A stretch of DNA of 42,940 nt from Oscillospiraceae bacterium (GCA_015068155.1 SVLC01000013.1:1-42940); one strand, 5' to 3'. Shown: positions 23,747 to 32,817, counted from the first letter of the stretch. Notes: generated from the letters alone by a model not told the origin. Translations and numbers: made by a program.

Positions 23747-26700
23747 ATGAAAAGACTCCTTTGCATGGCGCTGTGTGTGATGATGGTGTTGTCTTTGCTG
23801 GCCGGCTGCGGCGGCAATCAGAACGATACCCCCACCACGACCCAGCATACCCATAGCTGGTCCGCTACCTGGTCCACCAATGAGACCAGCCACTGGAAGA
23901 CCTGCACCGGCTGCGATATGCAGGCAATGATGGGTGCCCATATGGACGATGACAAGGACGGCGTATGCAACGACTGCGGCTACACCGAGGCTTGCCAGCA
24001 TACCTTCGACGAGGAAAGATGGATGACCGATGCCGCTTCTCACTGGCATCCGGCTACCTGCAAGCACGAAGGTGTGAAGGGCGGGGAAGCTGCCCATAGC
24101 GATGCGGATAACGACGGCATTTGCGATGTGTGTCAGTATGCCGACGGCGAGCATACCCATACCTACAGTCCCGAGTGGTCTGCCGATGTCAACGAACATT
24201 GGCACGATGCCACCTGCGGCCACAGTTTGGTAAGCGATAAGGCCGCGCATGAGGATCCGGAAAATGACGGCGTTTGCGATGTCTGTGGCTGGTTCGACCA
24301 GACCCATACCCACACTTTTGAGGAGGGGTGGACCACCGATGCCGGCTATCACTGGCACGGCGCGACCTGCACCCACACCGGCGCTACCCAGGATATCGCC
24401 AAGCACGAGGACCTGGACGGCGACGATTTCTGCGACACCTGCCAGTATGCCATCTGCCATCATACCGACTTTGATGTGGACGGCATCTGCGATATCTGCG
24501 GTTACGAGGATCGGGAACATGATCATAGCTATATGACCGAATGGCTGTCCAACCATACCGGTCACTGGAAAGCCGCCCAGTGCCATCCCGGCGCCATCAC
24601 CCAGGTGGAGGAGCATTTGGACCGGAACAACGACGGCAATTGCGATGTTTGCGCTTATGTGATCTGCAGCCATGTGTATAAGAAGTCCTGGTCCAGCGAT
24701 GATACCTATCACTGGCATCAGCTGCTGTGCACCTGCAGCATCGAGACCCGCAAAGACTACGGCGAGCATGTGGATGCCGACGGCGTTAACGGCTGTGACA
24801 TTTGCATGCATGGCTATCAGGCGCCCTCTCCCGTGGAAATGATTATCGACAAGCAGCCGGTTACGATCACGCCGAGCGCGATGATCACCTGGACCGAGGT
24901 GACCATTCAGATCCCCAAGCCCGGCAGATATCTGATCACTTCCGATAATACCGCCGTTCGTTGGTATTTGAGCCAGGATCAGGAGAATAAACCCACCAGC
25001 TATGCCTCTGAGGTGTACTTCGATCAGGCGGGCGAGGTGACGGTACTGGCCTATTATTTCGACTTCAGCTTTGCCAACCAGCCTGCTTTTGATATCAAGC
25101 TGACGGTAACGCTGATCGATGATCTGGTGTTGAACACCACCCGCGGCAAGGCGGAATTGCCTACCAATATGGTCTACAAGGTAGTCTTTGAGGCTATGGA
25201 AGTGGGCACCTGGACATTGCAGACCAGTGTGGCCGGTGTGGCCATGGGCGTTACCGAGGACAAAATGGAAGATACCACCAGCGTGGAGATCTCCGTCAAT
25301 GAACCCGGTGACCTGGTGGAACTGTATGTGCAGTATATGGATGATACCAGCAACAGCACCACATTCCTGTTTGACTGGGAACTGGTGGAACCCTTCCAGC
25401 TGGATGTGGGTCTGGGCCAGAGCCCTGTTTCCGTACCTGCCGTAGGCGACACCTACAAGGTGGTGTTCACCGCGCCGGAGGACGGCCGGTTCCTGTTGAA
25501 CGTGACCAGCGAATACCTGAGCTTCAGCGAGTGGGGCCTGGGCGGCTTCAACAGACCCGTCCGCACCGAATCCATTCAGCAGTTGACACCTGAAATGAAG
25601 GCCGGTGAGACCTTTACCACCTGGCTGCAGACGGTTTACAACTATCCCCAGTCCACCAATGTCAACGATACTTTGACCATCATCAACGTGGGTAAATTGC
25701 TGGATCTGGAGTCTGTGGGCACCCGGGAGCAGGAGCTGAGCGCGCATGAACTGGAACTGCCCATTACCTATGTGGCCAAGGAAGACGGTATCCTCACCAT
25801 TCTGCTGCAGAATGCCGTATTCGGCTTTATGGGCGAGGACGGCCAGGTGCAGTATGGCAACGAGAGCCTGCTGACCCAGCAGATGACTGCCGGTCAGGAA
25901 CTGACCTATTATGTGAAGCACAACGGCGAGTATGATGCTGCCAGCCAGACCGTTACCTTCCGGGGCATCTACCAGGCTGGCGCGGAAGGCGATCGCTTCA
26001 GCTTCACGGCCCAGAAAAACAGCTACTACCGCATCAGCGTGGAAGACGGCGAGATCGGCATCACGGTCAACGGTGTGACCCAGTGGGTCCAGGCTAAGGA
26101 CCAGGATGGCCGGATGGTGGCTACCTACGAGGTGAACATGACTGCCGGCGATACCTATGTGTTCCAGATCCGCAGCGAAAGCGGAACCGTGAAGGCTATG
26201 GTGGAAGCGGTGCAGTATTCCATCAGCATGGGCGAGCTGTATGATAAAAATGCTGGCAATATGCTGGAAATGGGCAAAGAACTGACGGTGAATATGGTGC
26301 CCAGCAAGCTTTACACTCTGGAGATCCCAGACGAGATGCTGCAGATGAAGGTGAAACTGAGCTGGGATTACAAGGGCGTGACCGTGTATGTGGACGGCCA
26401 GGTGTACAAGATGGGTACGGAACTGTTCCTGCAGGATGTGAAGTCCCTCTCTGCCAAACTGCAGAACAACATTGCTGTGGACGTGAAGTTTACCCTGCAG
26501 GTGACTTACACCTCCGTTCAGGAGGATGCGGTGACCGAAGGTGTCCTCCTTCTGAACAAGGATAAGAACTTCCTGGTGGAAGCGGAGAGCCAGGCTAAGG
26601 CCAGCTATACCGCAGAAGCCGGCGGTACCTACATTTTGACCTGCTACACCAAGGGCGCCCGGATCTACCGGGTCAACGAGCTGGGTGAAAGAGGCGAGCT

Positions 26701-26839
26701 GGTGCTGACGGTGTCCAACGAGGACTATGTGAGCTATCAGTTCCAGCTGGAAGCCGATGAAACGGTGGAATTCATCATTCTGGCGGCCGATGGCAAGCAG
26801 ATGACAGTCAAGGTGGTGCTGACTGCCCCCCGCGCCTAA
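23747..26839 (+). CDS. Large lipoprotein with His/Cys/Asp-rich tandem repeats
   Basis: 1030 aa. Lipobox LLAGC with Cys21. Residues 34-357 hold about six full units of roughly 50 residues and one half unit (starts near 34, 84, 136, 187, 238 half, 258, 309). Each unit follows HTH, W, HWH or HWK, a Cys (often CxH), a His, then DxDNDGxCDxC. The last part resembles a calcium loop (dockerin-like D-x-D-x-DG) merged with a CxxC pair, so each unit could bind metal. Residues 360-1030 are repeated beta-sandwich segments (KPGRYLITS, EDGRFLLNV, AGGTYILTC). Last gene of the MoxR/VWA operon, followed by a terminator. Metal binding is inference from composition. Confidence 0.82.
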   Translation: MKRLLCMALCVMMVLSLLAGCGGNQNDTPTTTQHTHSWSATWSTNETSHWKTCTGCDMQAMMGAHMDDDKDGVCNDCGYTEACQHTFDEERWMTDAASHWHPATCKHEGVKGGEAAHSDADNDGICDVCQYADGEHTHTYSPEWSADVNEHWHDATCGHSLVSDKAAHEDPENDGVCDVCGWFDQTHTHTFEEGWTTDAGYHWHGATCTHTGATQDIAKHEDLDGDDFCDTCQYAICHHTDFDVDGICDICGYEDREHDHSYMTEWLSNHTGHWKAAQCHPGAITQVEEHLDRNNDGNCDVCAYVICSHVYKKSWSSDDTYHWHQLLCTCSIETRKDYGEHVDADGVNGCDICMHGYQAPSPVEMIIDKQPVTITPSAMITWTEVTIQIPKPGRYLITSDNTAVRWYLSQDQENKPTSYASEVYFDQAGEVTVLAYYFDFSFANQPAFDIKLTVTLIDDLVLNTTRGKAELPTNMVYKVVFEAMEVGTWTLQTSVAGVAMGVTEDKMEDTTSVEISVNEPGDLVELYVQYMDDTSNSTTFLFDWELVEPFQLDVGLGQSPVSVPAVGDTYKVVFTAPEDGRFLLNVTSEYLSFSEWGLGGFNRPVRTESIQQLTPEMKAGETFTTWLQTVYNYPQSTNVNDTLTIINVGKLLDLESVGTREQELSAHELELPITYVAKEDGILTILLQNAVFGFMGEDGQVQYGNESLLTQQMTAGQELTYYVKHNGEYDAASQTVTFRGIYQAGAEGDRFSFTAQKNSYYRISVEDGEIGITVNGVTQWVQAKDQDGRMVATYEVNMTAGDTYVFQIRSESGTVKAMVEAVQYSISMGELYDKNAGNMLEMGKELTVNMVPSKLYTLEIPDEMLQMKVKLSWDYKGVTVYVDGQVYKMGTELFLQDVKSLSAKLQNNIAVDVKFTLQVTYTSVQEDAVTEGVLLLNKDKNFLVEAESQAKASYTAEAGGTYILTCYTKGARIYRVNELGERGELVLTVSNEDYVSYQFQLEADETVEFIILAADGKQMTVKVVLTAPRA

Positions 26840-26848
26840 TGCATAAGC

Positions 26849-26881
26849 AACCCGCGCTGCTGAAAAGCAGCGCGGGTTTTA
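26849..26881 (+). terminator. Terminator of the MoxR/VWA operon
   Basis: A perfect 13-bp stem (AACCCGCGCTGCT / AGCAGCGCGGGTT) with a GAAA tetraloop and TTTTA tail. Confidence 0.85.
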
Positions 26882-26882
26882 C

Positions 26883-26911
26883 TTGCATGATGGGAAAAAA
26901 TGTGGTAGAAT
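26883..26911 (+). promoter_or_regulatory. Promoter of the DUF1893 gene
   Basis: TTGCAT (26883-26888), 17 bp, TAGAAT (26906-26911), starting directly after the operon terminator. Confidence 0.6.
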
Positions 26912-26939
26912 GTTGAAAAAAGTCGAAGGAGATTTCGGT

Positions 26940-27359
26940 ATGACAGACATGGAACAGGCGCTGCAGCTTCTGCAGACCGGAAAGTATACCTGTGTAGCCT
27001 GCAAAAACGGCGTGATCCACGCGGCGCAGCAGCGGGGCGTACGGCCGCTGCTGAATTGGCTAGATGAGGGCGCGGATCTGATGGGCGCCGCCGTGGCTGA
27101 CCGGGTGGTGGGCCGGGGCGCGGCATTTTTGTACCGGCTGCTGGGCGTTCGCTGTGTATATGGCGCGGTGATGAGTATGCCGGCGGTAAAGGTACTTCGC
27201 GCCGGGGGCATTGAAACCCAATGGGGCAGTTTGGCGGAGGGTATCCGCAACCGGGATAACACCGGCCCTTGTCCCATAGAGTACAGCACTGCCGTTACCG
27301 ATGATCCGGAAGAGGCGCTGATCATCATCCGGGCGGAACTGAATATGCTGGGATCATAA
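26940..27359 (+). CDS. DUF1893 domain protein
   Basis: 139 aa from ATG 26940, with AAGGAG upstream; codons before it fall in the promoter. The sequence shows the DUF1893 pattern: YTCVACKNGVIHAAQQRGVRPLLNWLDEG, then GAAVADRVVGRGAAFLYRLLG and a C-terminal CPIEYSTAVTDDPEEAL. The family consists of small cytosolic proteins of unknown function, structurally related to cytidine-deaminase-like folds as far as I recall. The conserved Cys residues may be functional. Single-gene unit. Confidence 0.8.
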   Translation: MTDMEQALQLLQTGKYTCVACKNGVIHAAQQRGVRPLLNWLDEGADLMGAAVADRVVGRGAAFLYRLLGVRCVYGAVMSMPAVKVLRAGGIETQWGSLAEGIRNRDNTGPCPIEYSTAVTDDPEEALIIIRAELNMLGS

Positions 27360-27361
27360 AC

Positions 27362-27395
27362 GAAAAACCGGGGCTGCAGCAAATTGCAGCCCCGG
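27362..27395 (-). terminator. Terminator of the P-loop gene
   Basis: CCGGGGCTGCA / TGCAGCCCCGG (11 bp) is followed on the minus strand by TTTTT. It lies between convergent genes and may stop both. Confidence 0.75.
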
Positions 27396-27415
27396 TGATG
27401 TACTTATAAAGAAAA

Positions 27416-27823
27416 TTACAGGTACTTCTTGATCTCTTCGGACACGTTGGCGGGATCTTCGGAGATGGTCATGGTGATGTTCATGTTGTTATTGGCGGCG
27501 AAGGTGGCGCACCAGTTGATGAAGCTCTCGGCGGCAGCCAGATCGGTGCCGATGGTCTTATACAGGTTATCGATGAACACATGGGTGATATCGAAGTTGC
27601 CTGCGTGCAGACCGCTCAGGAAACCCTTGAGCAGGTCAGGATTGGAAATAGCATATTCCTGAGAATCTACCAGGCGGACCTTGTAATTGACATCATAGGT
27701 CAGCTTCTTGCCGTATTCGATGCAAACAACATCGCCGTTGGCGGTGGAAAGAGTCTCATGGATGGCGTCGATCAGCTTCTTGGTCTTGCCGGAGCCCTTC
27801 AGGCCCATAATAATACGAATCAT
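27416..27823 (-). CDS. Small P-loop ATPase of unknown role
   Basis: 135 aa from ATG 27823, with AGGAGG upstream. Residues 2-14 contain a Walker A loop (IIMGLKGSGKT); a hydrophobic strand ending in Asp (THVFIDN, near residue 87) is the likely Walker B. The fold resembles the thymidine kinase-like or KAP-like minimal P-loop group; similar Clostridia proteins are sometimes labelled PilT without support. No membrane segment. It has its own promoter at 27874-27902 and a terminator. Confidence 0.7.
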   Translation of the reverse strand: MIRIIMGLKGSGKTKKLIDAIHETLSTANGDVVCIEYGKKLTYDVNYKVRLVDSQEYAISNPDLLKGFLSGLHAGNFDITHVFIDNLYKTIGTDLAAAESFINWCATFAANNNMNITMTISEDPANVSEEIKKYL

Positions 27824-27873
27824 AGGAAATTCCTCCTTTGCTATGCCTTTACTGTTGTATTCGGCTTGTGGAT

Positions 27874-27902
27874 ATTTTATCAGCAATTGCGGGAATTTGC
27901 AA
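27874..27902 (-). promoter_or_regulatory. Promoter of the P-loop gene
   Basis: On the minus strand TTGCAA (27897-27902), 17 bp, TAAAAT (27874-27879). Confidence 0.65.
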
Positions 27903-27926
27903 CTACTATTTTAACTTTTTTGTAAA

Positions 27927-29231
27927 TTACTTTTCGTAACCGGGTTTGCCCAACAACTGGAACATATTCCGCTTGTAGAATTCTACACCGGGCTGGTTGA
28001 AGGGATTGACACCCAGCATATAAGCGGATATGCCACAGCTCAGTTCAAAGAAGTAGAACAGTTCGCCCAACTTGGTGTCGTTCAGCTGGCCCATATCCAT
28101 GGTGATCACCGGCACGCCGCCGTCCACATGAGCGGCCAGGGTGCCCCGGAAGGCTTGCTCATCCACAAAGTCCAGGGTCTTGCCGGCCAGGTAATTCAAG
28201 CCGTCCAGATCCTTCCAGTCAGCGCTGACCACGGCCCGGTCTGCAGGGGGATCGAAGCGGACCATGGTTTCAAAAATGTTCCGCTCGCCCTGCTGGATCA
28301 TCTGACCCAGAGAGTGCAGGTCTGCGGTGAATTCGGCGGTGACGGGGAAAATGCCCTTGCCGTCTTTGCCTTCGCTTTCACCGAACAACTGCTGCCACCA
28401 GCCGCCCATCATCTTGAAGCCGGGCTCGAAGGATTCCAGGATTTCGATGCACTTGCCCCGGCGGTACAGCAGATTGCGGACTGCGGCGTATTGCCATACG
28501 GGGTTTTCGAAGGAACGGAGGTTATACAGCTGCTTGGCATCGAAAGCGCCGGACATGACGGCGTTGATGTCGATGCCTGCCACTGCCATGGGCAGCAGAC
28601 CCACAGCGGTCAGCACACTGTAGCGGCCACCTACGCTGGGGGGAATGACAAAGGTCTCCCAACCTTCTTCGGTGGCCATCTGGCGCAGCGCGCCCTTGCA
28701 GGGGTCAGTAATGGCGAAAATACGGTCCTTGGCGCCTACCACGCCGTACTTCTTTTCCAGCATGGCCCGCAGAGCGCGGGTGGCGATGGCGGGTTCGGTG
28801 GTGGTACCGGATTTGGAGATGATGGCGATGGAGAAATCCTTGCCCTCCAGCAGCCGCAGCAGCTCATTCCAGTAGCGGGTGGACAGACCGTTGCCGGCGT
28901 AGAAGATCTGGGGGTTGCCCTTGCCTTTGCCGATATTATGATTGCAGCCTTGCAGCAATTCGATGGCAGCCCGGGGGCCTAAGTAGCTGCCGCCAATGCC
29001 GATGACCACGAATACATCGGAGTTGGCGCGGATCTTTTCCGCGGCAAGTTGGATACGCTTCATTTCTTCGGTGGGAGATTCCACAGGCAGGTCCAGCCAG
29101 CCTAAAAAGTCATTGCCGGGACCGTTGCCCTCGGTGAGGGTATTGTGGGCGGCGAATACTTCTTTTTCCAGCGCCAGCAGCTCCGGCAGAGAGATCTGAC
29201 CCCATACATTGGAGATATCAACCTTGATCAT
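27927..29231 (-). CDS. pgi: Glucose-6-phosphate isomerase
   Basis: 434 aa from ATG 29231, the short bacterial form. It interconverts glucose-6-phosphate and fructose-6-phosphate in glycolysis. Family signatures are clear: VFVVIGIGGSYLGPRAAIELL, IISKSGTTTEPA for the phosphate site, and VGGRYSVLTAVGLLPMA, the PGI signature. The C-terminus (NPFNQPGVEFYKRNMFQLLGKPG) is complete. The ribosome site (GGAAGGAAG) is about 12 bases upstream. Divergent from a ROK glucokinase gene, which makes its substrate, so the pair forms a glucose-entry module. Confidence 0.96.
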   Translation of the reverse strand: MIKVDISNVWGQISLPELLALEKEVFAAHNTLTEGNGPGNDFLGWLDLPVESPTEEMKRIQLAAEKIRANSDVFVVIGIGGSYLGPRAAIELLQGCNHNIGKGKGNPQIFYAGNGLSTRYWNELLRLLEGKDFSIAIISKSGTTTEPAIATRALRAMLEKKYGVVGAKDRIFAITDPCKGALRQMATEEGWETFVIPPSVGGRYSVLTAVGLLPMAVAGIDINAVMSGAFDAKQLYNLRSFENPVWQYAAVRNLLYRRGKCIEILESFEPGFKMMGGWWQQLFGESEGKDGKGIFPVTAEFTADLHSLGQMIQQGERNIFETMVRFDPPADRAVVSADWKDLDGLNYLAGKTLDFVDEQAFRGTLAAHVDGGVPVITMDMGQLNDTKLGELFYFFELSCGISAYMLGVNPFNQPGVEFYKRNMFQLLGKPGYEK

Positions 29232-29488
29232 GAATTGGGACACTTCCTTCCGTAAATATGTTTCTATACATATGTTACAGCAAAATCTCGTCAAACGCAA
29301 GGGAAAAGGAGAAAGTTTTGAAAAAATTATGGGCGGATATGGCTTTTTTCGGAAAGCGGATGTATAATGGAGAAAATGTTGTTGGGGAATCTCATACAAA
29401 GCCATCCATTAGGAGGGCGGATGGCCGCATGGGTCATCCGGAAAGATTCGCCCAACAATCATGGATATGAAAAAAGGAGAGCGGTGCA

Positions 29489-30433
29489 ATGCGTTACGGA
29501 TTTGGTGTGGATATTGGCGGAACTACGGTGAAGCTGGCTTTTTTCGATGAGACCGGTATGCTTTTGGATAAGTGGGAGATCCCTACGGTTACCGCTGACG
29601 GCGGCAGGCAGATCCTGCCGGATGTGGCGGCATCTGTGGCATCATACATAAAAGATCACGGCGTGGACAAGAACGGTGTAATCGGTATCGGTGTGGGTGT
29701 GCCCGGGCCGGTGAACGATGCAGGCGTTGTAAACCGCTGTATCAATTTGGGTTGGGGCGTATTTAACATTGCCCAGGAGTTGTCCCAACTGACAGGCTTT
29801 GCAGTGAAGGCAGGCAATGATGCCAATGTGGCGGCGCTGGGCGAGTATTGGAAAGGCGGCGGCGCCGGGTATACCAGTATGGTGATGGTCACCCTGGGCA
29901 CCGGTGTGGGCGGCGGCATCGTGCTGGATGGAAAAGTGCTGCACGGCGCCCATGGATCCGGTGGCGAAATAGGGCATATGGTGCTGCGTCGGGGGGAGAC
30001 CGAGGCGTGCGGCTGCGGTAAACGCGGCTGTGTGGAGCAGTACTGCTCCGCTACCGGCGTGGTGCGGCTGGCCCGGCGGCATCTGGAAGCTGCGCAGATG
30101 GATTCCTGCCTGCGGCATAGGCAAAACATAACGGCCAAGGATGTATTTGATGCAGGAAAGGCCGGAGATGGGCTGGCGCTGGAGATCCTGGAGGATTATT
30201 ACGATCACCTGGGTGAATTCCTGGCAGATCTGTGCTGCGTGGTGGATCCGGAAGTGGTGGTGCTGGGCGGCGGCGTATGCAAGGCCGGTCAAATGCTGCT
30301 TGACGGCATGACACCCTATTTCCACAGGCATGTATTTCACGCGGCATCCGGGGCGAAGTTTGCCATCGCCCGGTTGGGTAACGATGCCGGTACATATGGT
30401 ACCTTCAAACTGGTACTGGATGCTTTCGGTTAA
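29489..30433 (+). CDS. glcK: ROK-family glucokinase
   Basis: 314 aa. ATP-dependent phosphorylation of glucose. The phosphate-binding GVDIGGTTVK lies at the N-terminus, GIGVGVPGPV and the sugar-site NDANVAALGE follow, and the ROK zinc motif CGCGKRGCVEQY lies near residue 172. HGSGGEIGHM carries the zinc-ligand His and substrate Glu. The length is standard. GGAGAG precedes the ATG. Divergently placed to pgi, which uses the product. Glucose is the likely substrate, though other ROK sugar kinases share these motifs. Confidence 0.92.
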   Translation: MRYGFGVDIGGTTVKLAFFDETGMLLDKWEIPTVTADGGRQILPDVAASVASYIKDHGVDKNGVIGIGVGVPGPVNDAGVVNRCINLGWGVFNIAQELSQLTGFAVKAGNDANVAALGEYWKGGGAGYTSMVMVTLGTGVGGGIVLDGKVLHGAHGSGGEIGHMVLRRGETEACGCGKRGCVEQYCSATGVVRLARRHLEAAQMDSCLRHRQNITAKDVFDAGKAGDGLALEILEDYYDHLGEFLADLCCVVDPEVVVLGGGVCKAGQMLLDGMTPYFHRHVFHAASGAKFAIARLGNDAGTYGTFKLVLDAFG

Positions 30434-30439
30434 AGAAAA

Positions 30440-30497
30440 AGGAACCTCCAAACAGGTAAGCCTGCGTTGCCGGCTGTGGAGGTTTCTTTTTTGGTCC
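30440..30497 (+). terminator. Terminator of glcK
   Basis: GGAACCTCCA pairs with TGTGGAGGTTTC around an inner hairpin and is followed by TTTTTT. Confidence 0.75.
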
Positions 30498-30513
30498 ATT
30501 CTTCCAATGACAG

Positions 30514-30543
30514 TTGACAAACCTGCCCTTTTTGGGCTATAAT
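30514..30543 (+). promoter_or_regulatory. Promoter of metG
   Basis: TTGACA (30514-30519), 18 bp, TATAAT (30538-30543). No T-box or other leader element is visible in the 45-nt leader. Confidence 0.8.
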
Positions 30544-30588
30544 AAATCATTCATTTATGCAGATAATCCATATTAGGAGGTTTTTGAT

Positions 30589-32547
30589 ATGTGTACCGAA
30601 TGCAGAAAGAAATTCTATATTACTACCCCCATCTACTATCCTTCTTCCAATCTCCACATCGGCCACGCCTATTGCACCGTAGCCACCGATACCATGGCCC
30701 GCTACAAGCGGCTGCAGGGCTATGATGTATGCTTCCTCACCGGCACGGATGAGCACGGCCAGAAGATCGAGGACAAGGCTAAGGAAGCCGGCGTTACCCC
30801 GCAGCAGTTTGTGGATAATATCGTTCTGGGTGAAAAGGGCGTACTGGATCTGTGGAAGCTGATGAACATCTCCTACGATCGGTTCATTCGCACCACCGAC
30901 GATTATCATGTGGAAGCCATTCAGAAGATCTTTAAGATGATGTACGATAAAGGCGACATCTATAAGGGTGAATACGCCGGTAAGTACTGCAAGCCTTGCG
31001 AGTCCTTCTGGACCGAGAGCCAGCTGGTGGACGGCAAGTGTCCCGACTGCGGCCGTGAAGTACAGGATGCCAAAGAAGAAGCCTATTTCTTCCGTCTGTC
31101 CAAGTATGCCGACCGGGTGCGGGATCTGCTGGAGAATACGGATTTCCTGGAGCCCAAGAGCCGCGTCAACGAGATGGTGAACAACTTCATCAAGCCCGGC
31201 CTGAATGACCTGTGCGTCAGCCGTACTAGCTTCACCTGGGGCGTGCCGGTGGACTTCGATCCCGGCCATGTGGTGTATGTTTGGATCGACGCGCTGTTTA
31301 ATTATATGACTGCTCTGGGCTTCCAAAACCAGGCCAAAACCGGCCTGGAGGAATTCTGGCCCGCCGATGTCCACTTTGTGGGTAAGGAGATCGTTCGTTT
31401 CCACTCTATTATCTGGCCTGCCATGCTGATGAGCCTGGAACTGCCCCTGCCTAAAAAAGTCTATGGCCACGGCTGGCTGAACTTCAACGGTGAAAAAATG
31501 TCCAAGTCCCGTGGCAACGTGGTGGATCCGTATATTCTGGCGGAGCGCTTTGGCGTGGATGCGCTGCGGTTCTTCCTGCTGCGGACCTTCCCCTTCGGCG
31601 CCGACGGCAACTTCACCAACGAGCTGCTGATCAACACCATCAATATTGACCTGGCCAACACCTTGGGCAACCTGGTATCCCGTACCGTGGCCATGAATCA
31701 GAAGTATTTTGCCGGCCAACTGGCTGTTGGCGGCGAAAATGGGGCGCTGGATGCGGAAGTTAAGGCGCTGGCCGAAGATGTGATAGCCAATTACGAAAAG
31801 CAGATGGATGCCTACCAGTTCTCCAACGCCCTCAGTGAAGTTTTCCGTCTGTTGGACCGTGCAAACAAGTATATCGACGAGACCACGCCCTGGGTCCTGG
31901 CCAAGTCCGAGGAAACTATGCCCCGGCTGCTGACCGTCATGAAGAATCTCTGCGAGTGCATCCGCCTGGCAGCCATTTTGCTGACCCCCTTCATGCCCAC
32001 CTCCTGCGAAAAGATCCTGGATCTGCTGAATGTGCCCGCCGATGCTCGCAGCTTCAGCGCCCGTTGCTACTGCGCCGATGAAAACGCCACTTGGAACACC
32101 ACCGTTGGCGCGCCCTTGTTCCCCCGTATTGATATGGAAAAGGAGCTGAAAGAATTGGAAGAGCTGAACAAACCCAAGTCCCCCATTGAGATCGAGCCTT
32201 ACAGCCAGGAGTCCGTTGATTTCGATACCTTCTGCAAGTCCGATTTCCGGGCCGTGAAGGTTCTTGACTGCCAGAATGTAAAGAAGTCCGATAAGCTGCT
32301 GCAGTTTACGCTGGACGACGGCACCGGTACTCCCCGCCAGATTCTCTCCGGCATCGCCAAGTTCTATAAGCCTGAGGAACTGATCGGCAAGACCCTGGTA
32401 GCCATTGTGAATCTGCCCCCCAGAAAGATGATGGGCAGAGAGTCCTGCGGTATGCTGATCTCCGCCATCCACACCGATAACGGCGAAGAAAAGCTGAACC
32501 TGCTGATGATCGCCGACGAGATCCCCGCCGGCGCCAAGCTGGGTTAA
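30589..32547 (+). CDS. metG: Methionyl-tRNA synthetase with C-terminal tRNA-binding domain
   Basis: 652 aa. Charges tRNA-Met. HIGH at residues 23-26 and KMSKS at 303-307 form the class I active site. A four-Cys zinc knuckle (CKPC and CPDC, about 135-155) is intact. The anticodon-binding helices contain TPWVLAKSE. The last about 110 residues (FCKSDFRAVKVLDCQNV to the end) are an EMAP/Arc1p-like tRNA-binding domain that dimerises many MetRS enzymes. AGGAGG ribosome site. Monocistronic with its own promoter and terminator. Confidence 0.98.
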   Translation: MCTECRKKFYITTPIYYPSSNLHIGHAYCTVATDTMARYKRLQGYDVCFLTGTDEHGQKIEDKAKEAGVTPQQFVDNIVLGEKGVLDLWKLMNISYDRFIRTTDDYHVEAIQKIFKMMYDKGDIYKGEYAGKYCKPCESFWTESQLVDGKCPDCGREVQDAKEEAYFFRLSKYADRVRDLLENTDFLEPKSRVNEMVNNFIKPGLNDLCVSRTSFTWGVPVDFDPGHVVYVWIDALFNYMTALGFQNQAKTGLEEFWPADVHFVGKEIVRFHSIIWPAMLMSLELPLPKKVYGHGWLNFNGEKMSKSRGNVVDPYILAERFGVDALRFFLLRTFPFGADGNFTNELLINTINIDLANTLGNLVSRTVAMNQKYFAGQLAVGGENGALDAEVKALAEDVIANYEKQMDAYQFSNALSEVFRLLDRANKYIDETTPWVLAKSEETMPRLLTVMKNLCECIRLAAILLTPFMPTSCEKILDLLNVPADARSFSARCYCADENATWNTTVGAPLFPRIDMEKELKELEELNKPKSPIEIEPYSQESVDFDTFCKSDFRAVKVLDCQNVKKSDKLLQFTLDDGTGTPRQILSGIAKFYKPEELIGKTLVAIVNLPPRKMMGRESCGMLISAIHTDNGEEKLNLLMIADEIPAGAKLG

Positions 32548-32554
32548 TATGTGC

Positions 32555-32590
32555 AAAACGATCCCGGAGATGATCCGGGATCGTTTTTTA
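32555..32590. terminator. Bidirectional terminator after metG
   Basis: A 14-bp stem (AAAACGATCCCGGA / TCCGGGATCGTTTT) with a 5-nt loop has T-runs on both strands. It serves metG and, from the right, the small minus-strand gene. Confidence 0.85.
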
Positions 32591-32692
32591 TTGTCTTCTG
32601 TTTTCCATATGCCCCGATTGGATCACCGGTGGCTTGGGATCTGCCACTTCCCAGGGTACCGGTTTTTTCTGCTCTTGTTTTTCTTCTTTCAT
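32588..32692 (-). CDS. Small 34-aa protein with a strong ribosome site
   Basis: ATG at 32692 (minus) is preceded by AGGAGGGG six bases away, a near-ideal site. The product is highly charged at the start (MKEEKQEQKKP) and then Pro-rich (PVPWEVADPKPPVIQSGHMENRRQ, no predicted structure). It ends in the metG terminator, which also fits this direction. A clear promoter is not visible upstream. I do not recognise it. Its 3' end and composition look like a short disordered cytosolic protein. Confidence 0.5.
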   Translation of the reverse strand: MKEEKQEQKKPVPWEVADPKPPVIQSGHMENRRQ

Positions 32693-32817
32693 GGTGATCC
32701 CCTCCTGTTTTTTAGTATTCACCTGGGGAACGGGGCTATACATGATGTTTTTTGATAAATTTTCCCTTTGGTGGCGAGAAAAGGAGACTTTTGAGAAAAA
32801 AGAAAAATTGTTTTTTG

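Noticed and set aside
21046..25921. Long minus-strand frames opposite the VWA and lipoprotein genes
   Set aside because: Antisense shadows of GC-rich coding sequence; the plus-strand genes have signal peptides, VWA motifs and ribosome sites.
30514..30588. T-box or SAM riboswitch before metG, purine riboswitch before guaA
   Set aside because: The leaders are too short and show no conserved T-box or purine-aptamer sequences.
30547..32556. 669-codon frame opposite metG, and similar ones opposite guaA and glcK
   Set aside because: metG, guaA and glcK are unambiguous; these antisense frames have no start signals or motifs.
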